A stretch of 64,000 nt of DNA from positions 3,937,501-4,001,500 of the forward strand of contig CM036642.1 of NCBI GenBank assembly GCA_020746105.1, written 5' to 3'. The translations under genes and the position numbers were made by a program. The notes below the pieces were generated by a model. That model was given only the letters and a program-made list of their open reading frames with translations, was not told the DNA's origin and searched no databases. Positions 13,001 to 25,000 of this stretch are shown here, in pieces (position 1 is the first letter of the stretch; the number at the start of each line of letters is the position of its first letter). Source of the DNA: Trogon surrucura (Eukaryota > Chordata > Aves > Trogoniformes > Trogonidae).

Positions 13001-16000
13001 AGGAGGTAACGGCAGGTGGCGGCACCCGAACGCCGAGCTCCCCAGGGCTCCTTCGGGATAGGAAAGGAATCGCGCTTGCAAATCTCAAGTGGATGTTTTC
13101 ACAGCCTTAAAATAGGGTCAGCTGCCCCCAAGCAATCAGAGCGAAGAAAACACAGGAAGGGTGACTGGATGGAAAGAGAGCCCTTTCCTTAGTTGGCTAA
13201 CGTGTCTGCAGGGCCTGGCCAAGGAGGGATTGTTTCTTACCTATCTCTGGCCTAAACACAAAAACAAAAGCAAAACAAACTAAGAAACATATTGAGGGCG
13301 ATGGAAAATGATCAAAGCTCTTCAGCTTGCTTGCGTAACTGATTTGTGGAAGGTGTTTCATAAACATTTCATAAGAAGAAGAATTATGAAGAAAACATCT
13401 CCCAACCTGCCTGCAATTACTGCACAAACTCTTCCTTACCAGTAGGAAGAAGGGGAGAAAAAAAAAAAATACATCTGTTTTGTAACTGATCTGTGAACTT
13501 TTGGCAAACATTCGGCTCACGAAAACATCCTGCAGACATATTGCAAAGCTGTAAAAAGCCAGCCTTACATGAGGAAGTTGGAAAGATTCACCTCAGCAGC
13601 TCCGACTTCGCAGTGGAAAGCCATAACCTTCCGACAGACAGCCCTCCTCACGTGAGCCCGGCTTAGGGTCACTGCTCACTGGTAGTTGGGGCTGGTCTTC
13701 CTCATCCATCAGACACCAAAGCAGGCAGCCTGAATGCAGCCCCAAGCCACCCTCTTTCGATGAGCACTCCTGATGTCATGTAAGCACAGCTCCGCTTCAC
13801 CACGGCGGGACTCACCGACTGATTCAGCACCCAGAACCTCCGACGTTTTCCCCAAATCTAGATAAGGGATCTCACACCCTGCCAGAGTGAGGCCATTAGA
13901 GCCCTGTCAGCCTCCTCCAGTACCAGTTATTAGGCTGGAGCTGCGGTCGTTACCCTAAGATTGAAGACAATCACATTTTGTGTGTAGTTTCTATTTAGAC
14001 AGTAACCTCTTTGAAACATATTTATCTGCCTCCGTATCTGGCTTCTCTCATAGTCAGCAACTCACAAATGTTGAAGAGTTTGACTTACTCATTGCCCTCC
14101 CTCCCCTCATTGCAGAGCGGTAAAGCCACACCGCTGCGCAGAAGAGGGGCAGGTGCACACCGATGTGAGAGTCTGAACCGACTGCCCCTTGCTGAAAACC
14201 AACAGGATGGCTTTCCCAGGGCTGAATCATTCCCAGAACATTATTCAGTACAACAGGGCTGTCTGAAGCTGCCTCAGAGCTTTTCTGCTGAAGACAAGGG
14301 AGGAAATTTTACGATAGAAGCAGATATCAAAGCTGGATCCAGGGCTACTGCAGTTAACCAAGCCTTCCCAACTTCCAGTGGCGTAAACGTACTTCTCTGA
14401 ATTACCTGCACACGTGGGCACCATAAAATAAAAAACACACTAATAATAAATTATAGCAATAAGAATAATGGGCTTGCAATTACTTTTTCCACATGTACTA
14501 TCCTGCACGTACGGCAAGGCTTAACAGACACCCAGGAACAGAGCAGAGCACCCTTATGTCAATGCAACGGTATTCACCCTGTAACATCTTATATCCTTTC
14601 ACATGGAAGGGTGGGATTTTTCAGAAGCTGTCAACGTGACACAAAAAGTGAGTTAATCCCATGCTGAATGCCTAACAGACTGTATCCTAAAACGCAGCAA
14701 TGACAGCACACCGAAAAATTAAAATGTAATCCCTAACCTCAACACACCTGCATCACAGCTATATGAGGCCTTTGAGTTTATTAATTGAGGTCTGATCTGA
14801 TATGCTTTATCCTCTGAGCTTCAGCTCTGGATTTTAATAGTTGTGCCTCAGCTGTAGTAAAAGTGGGGGTGGGAACTTAAAGAGTAACCAAGCTACACGC
14901 TTCACAAAAGAAAACAAACAGAACCACACTTCGCTTTGCATTCGTGGGCTTTCTGATACAGCACATCCTTGGCATTTTTGCTTTAAACAGAGAACGGGAC
15001 AAAGGTAGAAGTGACCTCTCTGTGCTGAATAGTAAAACCTCAAAAAGATCCTGTGCAGCACAGCAGGCTTCAAAAGCAGGCGCTGGGCAAGGGAGCGGAG
15101 AACCAAAACCAGAGATGGGCAGAGCAGCTGCCCTGCACGGCCACGCTCTTATCGGCACCCTTTCAGGTAGGCACAGCCCCACGAAGGGCTGCTCTTCACA
15201 TCAAGAACTGTGACCTCTGCAAGAGCCTCAGGAGCACAGAAGCTAGCTAGTGCTTCCAGGAGGTGACCTGTGTTCAGGGAGCACAGAACTGACAAAAAGA
15301 TATCAAAAAGCAATCACCTAAACCCTCCTTGCTGTTACTATTTGTACTCAGACATGCGCTACCTTCTCTGCCAGGGCCTGTGGACATGCCGAATTGGAAG
15401 TATTTTAAAAGAAAAGGAAGGGGAAATGCCATTTTCTTGGTCAGAACCTTGAGAACCTCTAGACAAAACATGGAAAACAATTTTACCACCATTAAGACTG
15501 TAATTTCCCTCCTGTCTCACTTCCAGGAGTCTCTCTGCGCTTTTCTCCCTGGCCACCCTCAGCCCAGAGGTCCTGTGCTTCTGCCCCAACCTTCTCATGA
15601 GTTGCAGCACTGCTCGCTGCACCTCTCTCAATTTCACTTGCCCAACTCCCAGAGCTCTCCAAAACTCCACCTCTGCCTACACCTTTGCGCTTATCTCCTC
15701 TGCTCCCACCCTGGGCTGCATCCCTGCCCCTTTCCTTATCAATGCGATTTCACACACGCCAGGCTTCATGGCTTCTCCCATGCCCTCTTGCATGCTCACA
15801 CAGGTTCCCTGGAGCCTAATCACGTTCCTGTTGAAGTCAGCAGCAAAGTTGCTTTATTGGGCTTTTCTGAGGCCAGAACCAGACCCTTAACTCTTCTTCA
15901 AATTCCCTGCATGAAAAATTTCTCCTTCCCACAGATCTCTTGTGGAGGGGGAGCAAACCGTGATTGTTCTGGGTTCTCCACGCTCTCTGGCTGCCAACCA

Positions 16001-19000
16001 GTTACCAATCTCCTAAATACCTGGCACTGCCTCCCTGCTGTACAGTACCCATGTCCCCAGATCAGTTACCCATTGAGGAGGGGTTGAGCAGCATCTGCCC
16101 AGCGAGTCGTGGCACAGGTAGCCCTTGGTAGCAAAGCACTTTCCACCACATTCTGCGTTTGAAAGGAATTAACTTGGAATCAGACAGCTCCCGTGACTGG
16201 GGCTGGCTCCATCCCAGCTCCACAGGTTTCTCTGATTGGTTCACAGTAGTTTTGGCACCAGTTGCTGCGCCCCAGGGAACTGGGACACAAGAAGAGCAGC
16301 TAGAGGGATTGCATTAAATACACACAAGTAATATAATTAAAAAAGAAAGTGTGAGTGAGAAAGATCACCTTTGCTGGGGAGTATCACACGGATTTTCGTT
16401 TTGGGTGGAGGAAATCAAGTCTAGTGAATGAGAAGAGGGAGCTCAGAGCCTGTTCTCTGCTCCCAACTCAGTGGCTCTGGGCAACTTGTGTGTTAGGGAA
16501 GCAGGGCAAGAGGGTTTCTTGCTAGCATAAATTCAGCGTCTGACTCCTTAGAAGCTGAGCAGCCCTGGTTCAGCGCACTGATTTCGCGCGGAGTGCCAGC
16601 AGATCAGCACCTTTGGGAAGAGAGAAAGTGCACTCTGATGTCAGGCTTCCAAAATTAGAGGCCTTGCTTGAAACCCCATTGCCTTCACCTTTTTATGCTA
16701 TGACTTGCCCTTCTGCAAAAGAGAAGTGGGGCCCCACCCTTGCTGGGTGGTGCAGGTTTTTGATTGAATTCTTGGAGCTCACCAGATGAAAGGCCTTCAA
16801 GAATTTGGAGTCCTCTCCTCATTACTAGTGAGCCATTCTCCAGGCAGAAAAGTCATATCCATGCACGGTAGTTCATGCAACTCACCACTTACAAAGGTGC
16901 TGGGCAGCCTAAATAGTGGTTTAACAGTGACGGCCATGCCTTGAGCTTAGTTTCTGTTGTGGAAACAATTGTTACGTCACTTCAGATGGATCCATGAAAC
17001 TAGGGCTTGACCCCTGTGAGCCTAGAAAGTGTTTTCCCATAAATGATGGGAGCACAGCTGGAGCAGGAAATTGGCACAAAGGTAAGACCTCTCTGTCTCT
17101 CACTCATCTCTAAGGCAGCTTTGAAACAACTCTAAAAGATATATTGCTCATGGACTAAGGCAACAAGCGTAGGAAATACCTTAAGAATATAGTTTGCTCT
17201 TTTGTGGATGGACCACAGCTTGATCTTAAGGAACAGATCCAATCCAGCCAATACTGAAGTGATGCTGGGTTATTGTCAACTGTTATTGGCTAACACAAAA
17301 TTAATTCAGTGGCTTGAGGCTGCCTATCAAGAAAAAAACAATTTTAAAAGGCCAAATCCTTCCTCCTTTCCCTCCTAATCTTCCCCACAGACTCACTGGC
17401 TTGTTTTGGAGTTCATTCCCAGCAATTTCATCTGAGGGCCTCTGCAAGTTGTCAGAACAAAACTAGCTTGAAGAAGAGGTTCCTCTACATATCTGTCCTA
17501 AGCAAAGTAGTGCCATATATAGAAACAGAGGACTCTCCCTCAAGCCAGGGCTTTCTCTGATGCTTTCCCAAAGGGCTGCATTTCAATGAAGAACCAGTGC
17601 ACACATACAAATTTATGCAATCAGTCTGTCCCTGGGACAGAACAAGGAAACTTCAAAAGGGAAAGGCCAAGGTAGTGCTCAGCTTAGATCCAATGTCAGT
17701 CAAGGCAGATACGGACAACCGGGCTGATTTCCAGTCAGTGAGGGCTCAAAAGATGAAAAGCAGATGCCAGACTTAAGCTGATGCCCTGGGGCAATGTGGA
17801 GAAGAGAGAGTGAAATCTGAATTGATCCCCAGAGGGGAGAAGGAAGCAGGATGTGAACCTCCCCTTGCGAGGAGGGCAAAACAGGACTGGGATGGAAATC
17901 TGGAGGGTAGACTGAAACCTGAACTACCCACAGGGAACAGCCAAGCAGGAACACAAATGACATACAGGGAACACATGAGACTCGGGGGGTGGGAACACAA
18001 AGTGGAATGAAAAAACTATGAGAGATGTCCCTGGGGGGAGGGAAGCCCTGGCTGAACAAAATTAAATCTGCAGGGAGTTTTGCATCCCAGATGTTAATAA
18101 CAAACTACCTAGCAAGTTAGGCCCTTCTTTCCACCTTCAAAAGGATGGAGGGGAGGAAGAACTTGTCTGTGGTTGAGCACAAGACTATGAATCAGAGAAT
18201 CAGAGTCCATATCCCAGCTCTGCCAGGGAGCTGGTCCCTGGATTACAATACACCTCAATGTCCACAGGCAACTGTCCTATAAAGCATTCATTGATTTCAA
18301 CTGCAATCACAGTGCTCAGCATCTTTGGGAAAAGCCAGGTAGTCAGTCCGCGTCTGCCTCATCTGTTAGACAGGGTTAAACACTTCTCTGCCTTCGAGAG
18401 GCACCAGGATGCTAAATTCATTAGCAAAGTATCTTCAGACGTGTGGGTGGGAAGTACCAAACAAGGTCAGAGTGCTAATGGGACTGAAACGGAGCTACCT
18501 GTGTTTTTAGATCTCAGCCCACTTTAATTTCTCATATCATGTGTCTGCAGGACATCAGCTGTGAAGACCTGAGACAGATCACACTGTTACCTCGAAACAA
18601 CTGTTCAAAACCCAAAATAAGCCTCAAAAATTAGAGTTCCCTTTGGCAAAGGCTCTGGTAGATATGAACAAGGCACACAGATGAGCTGGAAAAGGACAAC
18701 CTGAGGGACAGGAACCCCTCTGACACCTTTTGCAGAGATCAGAGCAGTAACACACAGGATCCTTCACTCGCCTTTGGAAGGGAGGAATTTTTCAATGGAC
18801 TCAAGCCCTCACTGCTCTTTTGTGATAGCAGACACATTCCATCTGCCAAAAAAAAGTCTGCTTGGGTGCTGCTGACTTAGCATTAAATAATTGAGCTGCT
18901 TAAGACTCTGACAGAGCACTGAATGAGCGGGATTTTTAAATACATCCCTTACCATAATGTGAAACAGTCAAAATGGCAATGTGCATGACCCAATGTGCAA

Positions 19001-22000
19001 ACAGAGTGTTGAGCTAATGTGCGTATGAAATACAAGGCCACTTCAATTGCACATCTCATTTCCTTATTCTGTTCTGGATTGTTCCTTTTGTGTTCTCCAA
19101 ACTACATCCTTTTCCCAGGTAAATCCACCACAAGATCCTATTCCTAGGAAGCCTATTGGAAAGAGATGTATACCCTTATTACATCCCCTGATTGTTGTAA
19201 GCCGGAGAAAAAAAAAGTAATAGGACTAAAAAACCAGGAAAATTCAAGCTGTGCTGAGCCCTGGGCTGATCAGGCAACTTAGTGCCAGCTTGTCTGTCTT
19301 AAGTATTGTCAAGTCTCACAGCAGAATCACCTTTACATTGGATACAAATATCAAACCTGTCATTATCATTAAACAAATGACAGCCTGTCTGCAAGGGTTA
19401 GCCTTTTGCTGGAATGAAACCACATGACATATTTGAATACAGTGCACACACAGATCCTGCTAAGCCTTTCCTGCACTGGCAGCACATAACCCCTCAGCTT
19501 TTTCTCCTTCCATCACCTGAGTGCAGCTGAGTGCTTGAGAGCGTGAAGGGGTTTGGAAATGACCTTTCATTCACTGCTCTGGAAGGAGAGGAAATCTGAG
19601 CGCTCATTCCTCCCTGGCACTAGAAGACTGCAGGGACCAACAGATGACATAGTCCCAACACATGGCTTTCCTGATGGAAAAGAAATCAGAGGCTCAGCTT
19701 CTGTGCATTTTCCTCCTCCAGCTGCAGATCGATGCACAAGTTCTCTGTACTGGGCTCCACCACCCACACAACCCTGTTTCCCAAAAGCATCTAGCTCCAT
19801 GTACTCCAGAAGGCTGTGTTATCTCAGGGATTAACTCCAGACACGGAGCGAATTACCTGCCTCTCTAGAGCATTTCACTTCTAGACCCATTTGCAAAAAC
19901 AAACAAAGCGGTATTTCCTTAAAGGCTGAACTAACAGGGAAATAAACCAAACAAGAACTGGTAAGACCACAGCAGCATCACCGCATTACAGCAAGGAAAA
20001 GTTCTGGCTTCAACACTTTGAGTCAGACCCTTTCCTGGTCCCACTCGATGCCCTTTCACGGCAAGAGTCTGAAGCAACCTTTGCCGAGCTCCTCTGTCCT
20101 GCCTCTGACATGCTCTGGCCACGATCCCAAACCATCAAGAAGCAGATGTCCCTATCCAAGTTGCCAGCACTGAAGGTGAAAGTTTATTACTGTCTCTTTG
20201 CATTTCCCTTGATATAAACAGGAAACAACCAGCATTAGACTCACTAAATAAAAAGCCAAACCAGATAGGCGAGGCAGAAGATGCTTCTTTTTCCATACAC
20301 GCCCTTTTCCCTCTCATTCACATACAAATTACTGTTGCATCCAGGTGGGAGGAGAGTTTGAAGAGGGGAGGGGGGGGAAGAAATGTTTGCCAAATAGGTT
20401 GAGGGATCAGAAGGCAGCTTTCTCATAAAGCACAGGGCTGACCCACAAACTGCAAGAAAACCTCAAACTCCGCAAGAGTTTCCCTCCTCCCCGTTTTCAG
20501 GGTGAGAGCAGCCACAGCAGGGAATTGGTAGGCAAGGAAGGGGTCTAACCAGGTCACTCCACCCTTCTCATCCCGCCTGGAGCAGAACATGGGAGGGAAA
20601 CAGACCTGAAATGTAGGCCATCTACAAAGACAGGGGGAGAGGCTTAAATGATGCGAGATTTATGATCTTCAAAGTGATTAGCAGCCAGCACTCCAAATAA
20701 AGTCAAAAAGAGCTCAGCAGCTCTTGCATTCAGTTTGGAGTTGGGTTTCAAACCATAGTCCTTCGGCTTCAGTTTGAAAACTTGAATTGCAAGGTAAGAA
20801 GAAGAAGAAAAAAAAAAAAAAAGCCACCCAAAACCAACCTCAAACCAAAATTAAAAAAAAAAAAACCCACCAACCTCCACTCCTAATGAAAGAGCTCAGC
20901 ACCGGATCTTACATGAAAACACTTTGATATTTCCCTATCTCCCTCCTCCCTTTTTCTCGTCATTTGAAATCTATTTGCTGAATTGAAGGTAAATTCACCA
21001 ATAGCTGAGGTCAACCCAAAACGTGAGTACATAACCCGTAAACATTTTGGCTCATGCTCATTTGAAGTAATAACAGTAATGGCTTAAGTCTTCACATGGC
21101 CTCCAGAGAGCCAAGAGAGGGAGACAAAGAGCCATTTGTACATCCCTGTGTCCACTCACATGGACTGCTACACCCCCGTCCTGACATCGCTGCAAAACCC
21201 CTTCTCCAGGTGCTGCCTGTGTTCCGGGGAACTGGACCAGTTTACAAAAGCCACATTAAAAGCAGCTTGTTCACAGGCTTTTGGTTTTTAAATCCTGATA
21301 AATCCCCAGTCAGGTTTGCTACTCAGTTACACAGACAGACGTGCTGGCACAAATGAAAGGGATTGTTGTGGTGCCCCTTCGGTAGGAGGAGAAAAACAGA
21401 AGTGGGAAGTGAGTGCTGCAGAAGGTTGTCATACAGCCACAAGTTTTTTGTTCCAGAGGAGGATATTTCTATCAAGCAGACTCTAGCCCAAATTCAACTG
21501 ACTGTAATGCTGTCTGCCCTCACAACTTTACCAGTATCTGCTCGTTTTGTGACATGCAGAGAACAAGGACCTTCAGGATAATGGGTCAGAGCATCAGTGG
21601 GTGTAAATCAGCATTGCTTTGCCACAGCCAATAACATTTCCTTGATTAACCTCAGCTCAGCTTCCAGTTCTAACATCTTTGCAGTGTTGCCATCGGAAAA
21701 GTTTGCAACACGTAACAATCTTGTACTTTCATAGCTTATTTCTATCTTGAGGGAGTTTTCTTTTATCGCTAGCTATAAGCAGATTGGATTATTCTCTTGG
21801 CGTGTAGAAAGCCTGTGCTTTGGGCTCTGCAATCCGCAGAGCTGGAGACACAAGACTTTTTGTTTTCAGCTGGGTATTCCAAAAGCCTGGAAGATGGCTG
21901 AACGTGTTAAGACACCTTTGATAGGAAGTTACGACCCACCCAAAACCATAGCAGCCAAACCAACCAACCAACCAGCAACGTGCTGACATCTGTCAGACAA

Positions 22001-25000
22001 GAGCCACCAGGGCAAGCCTAAAGGACAGAAGAGTCACACTGAGAAGCTTCCGCTGCCCACCTGCTGCTATCAGGAAGTCTCTGCAGAGGATTGCGACCCT
22101 TGAACTCGGGGAACGCACGGCTGGGAGCAGAGAGGTTGCTGTACTGGTAAGCCTGCCAACATTCGCTTCAAACGCAAGTGATCGCCTGCAGAGTTACAGC
22201 CCCTTTTTCTTTCTTCGCTCCAGCTCCCCAGTCAGCCCTGCAGCAGCCCAGTGGGTCTAGACCTCATCTTTTTCTTTGCAAGGTCTGAGTCCAGCTCCAC
22301 TGATGGCCACGGGAGTCCTTCAGCTAAAGAGCCTTTTCTCACGTCTCAGCATAGATTCAAGATCCATACGCTCTGGAAGGCGGTCGCCTTCCCGCCCTTG
22401 CAATTCTCAAGTGAGATTCAGGGATTTCTTAGAGCCACATGTGAAACTGCAGGCGCTCAGTGGGACAGGAGTTGCTTTTAGCTGTATTGAAGCAAGAGGG
22501 TAACAGCAGATACAACAAAAACAACGGTTCCTCACAGGTCCATTTGCAATTGCTTGCCCTGCAAGAAGCACTTGCTTTTCTCTGCTGTCCCTTTCCCCAC
22601 TATCTTGCAAAGAGGAATCTGCTGCTGTAGGCAGGCCTGGTCTTGACCTGTGCACTCCAACACCTCAAACCACCTCATCTTTAGACCTTGCTGATACTCC
22701 TGTGAGTCAGCCCGGTGCTCTCAGGCTTGCATACCACAGTGCCTTCAGTGACAGTGTCACAAGGAGCAGAAATGCATGGGGCTTTGGGGCAGGATTTGCA
22801 CATTTGCCAGTGTAACTGAGGTCCCTTTTGTTTCTAAATGACAAAGAAAAATAAAAAGACAGAAAAAGCCTCAAGCGAGCAGTGATTTGAAGAAACTCTA
22901 TAATTAACTGAACTTCTATGAAATAGGAAGGCCTAGAAATCAAAAGTTTAATGTCTCCCTATCCCACAAAAGAAATTAGGAAGAACTTATGTGGCCTGTT
23001 TAATGGTAGCTTCTGACCTAACAGTTTTTATCTCTTAGAAGTAGCTGCCTGGGACTCGGCAAGATGAGCAATTATAAAACGGTAATTCAAGAAAGCAGGA
23101 GAGTACCTGGTAACCCAGGGAGCATCTTACCTGCCTGTTAAAGTCCAGTCCATTCTGTTCATTTCCTACAACGAAACAAACAGAAAAATCTCAGTATTAA
23201 TGACGGTCACATAGATGTAAATGTTTCAGAACTTAGAACACACATAACCCAAGACATGTTGCTAGCCCAGCGCAGCTGGGACAAGGACAAGGAGAGGAGG
23301 AAGAAGGTGGAGTCAAGGCGAATGCAGCAATGAAAGTCTGAAGGCAGCTTTTGCAGTGTGTGTGATATCAACCTTTGCTGAACTATAGCAGAAGTGCTTC
23401 TGCCTGGAAGATACCCAACCAAGCAGCAAGGGTGGGGGAAAGCTCACTGGCTGCAAGGGAGATTCCAGCAGAAGTGAGCTGGAGGACATTACAAATCTCC
23501 AGGAAAACCCAGGACCGTAGCATTGTACGTAAAAAGCCAGACCTAACTGTGGGAGAGGCTAGCAAACAGGTGGCCAAGGCTCTTAACCAGGGATCTTCAG
23601 GAACCCGTGTGGCACTGAGTAATTACGGGATATCTAAAGGAACAGAGGGTGCCGTGGGGTTGTGCTCAAGAGGCGTCTCCTTGATTCCAAAAAAGATTGG
23701 CAGGCACAGGGGGAAAAAAATCAGACAGGTTTCAGCCTGAAGGTACTGCACAGGCCCTCACTCATTCCCCTTTGATGATAAACATTCCCCCCCCATCACA
23801 CCTGCCAAACTCATCAAGAACATCACAGAGGAAAGGTTGTACACTCCACAGATATGAATGCTTTAAGGGATTCCATGAAGCCTCTTTAGCTGCAAAGGCA
23901 ACCCCAAGAAACCCCTTCCCTTTGCAATCCATTCTCTAAGTCATTCTCTCCCAGTTCCAACTTGGTTTGTGATAAACAGTCTTAAATTGTTCGCATCCCA
24001 CCGGCACAAGCACCCGGGGCCTCCTCCTCCTGGTTTTTTTCCCCCCCCGTGTAACGTTCCCCATAAAGCACAGCCTGTGCCCTGATCAAGCTTCAACACA
24101 TCATGTTTTTCAATAGTTCCTGTCTCTCTTGCAAAAAGTTGGAAAGCAGTTAAGAGAGGTCGTGCAGGCGGGAGTGCAAATCCAACTCTCCCGTTGACTT
24201 GGTTTTTTTTTTTTTTTTCAGCTGAACAAGCCCCTACCCTAATCTAGCAAGTAATTTTTCAGTTTGCACCATAGATGAAATATTCCCAGGTGAACCAGCA
24301 TGGATCTTTGCGATCCCCAGGGAGAGCGTGCCTGGTACAATTATGGCAAAATATTTTAGAGTCGATGATAACAATTTCACGGCACCCTGTTCTCTGCTAT
24401 CTAGAAACAGCTCTGGAGATTTTATCTGCCATGTGTTAACAGCATCGACTGTGGAAACTGAGCTGCCTTTGTTGCCCTTGTTGGGCTGTGGGTCTTTGCT
24501 ATCAGACAATGCCAAGCTATTTCACAGCAGAACAAGCGGTTGTTCCCCTGCTCTGAAATCTCCTCTACCTTCTCCCTGCCTGCAACTCGACCCAGACCTC
24601 TCTCTGCACCCTCTCCCGCAGCCTGTCTGCATTTCTGCTGTGCTGGAGCCTGCCCTCGTTTCCTGTCTTCCTCCTGACCTGCTTCTCAAAGCATTTTCTC
24701 TTCCCAATCTCAGGTCTTTATCTGCTTCCATGTGATTCCCTACTCTGCTACAACCTCCAACTTGCCACGCGCTCCCGTGCCTCTCGCTGCAACCATCTGC
24801 TCCCTGACCACCTCTCTCCAGCTGCTCCCACCCGAGGAATTCGTTCATTCATTGCGTTCCAGCCCTTACGCCCCAAGAGCCAACAACTGCGCATATAATG
24901 ATGGGAATGCTGATAGTGTTAATAGATGATCACAATCAGTATCCACACACCTGAGCAGGACTGTGTGAGGATCTTCAAGGCCTGCAGTTTCTACCTTTGA

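Larger units (their letters stand above)
10242..23130. other. POU2F3 intron 3 (12.9 kb)
   Basis: The longest intron. It contains a MIR-type SINE (18160-18465), a weak tandem array (17790-17990), an octamer at 12442 and an AP-1 motif at 12645. An open frame of 252 codons on the plus strand (15329-16087) is rich in Leu, Pro, Ser and His, reads C/T-rich DNA, has no recognisable domain, and is probably chance. I see no other gene. Confidence 0.6.

Noticed and set aside
15329-16087. 252-codon plus-strand open frame in POU2F3 intron 3
   Set aside because: Composition is Leu/Pro/Ser/His-rich from C/T-rich DNA, with no domain, signal or homology I recognise, and a competing frame on the other strand. 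Treated as chance.
16420-16500. CTCTGGGCAACTTG stretch as another MIR copy
   Set aside because: Only a short match to the MIR CTTGGGCAAGT motif; the neighbouring boxes are missing.
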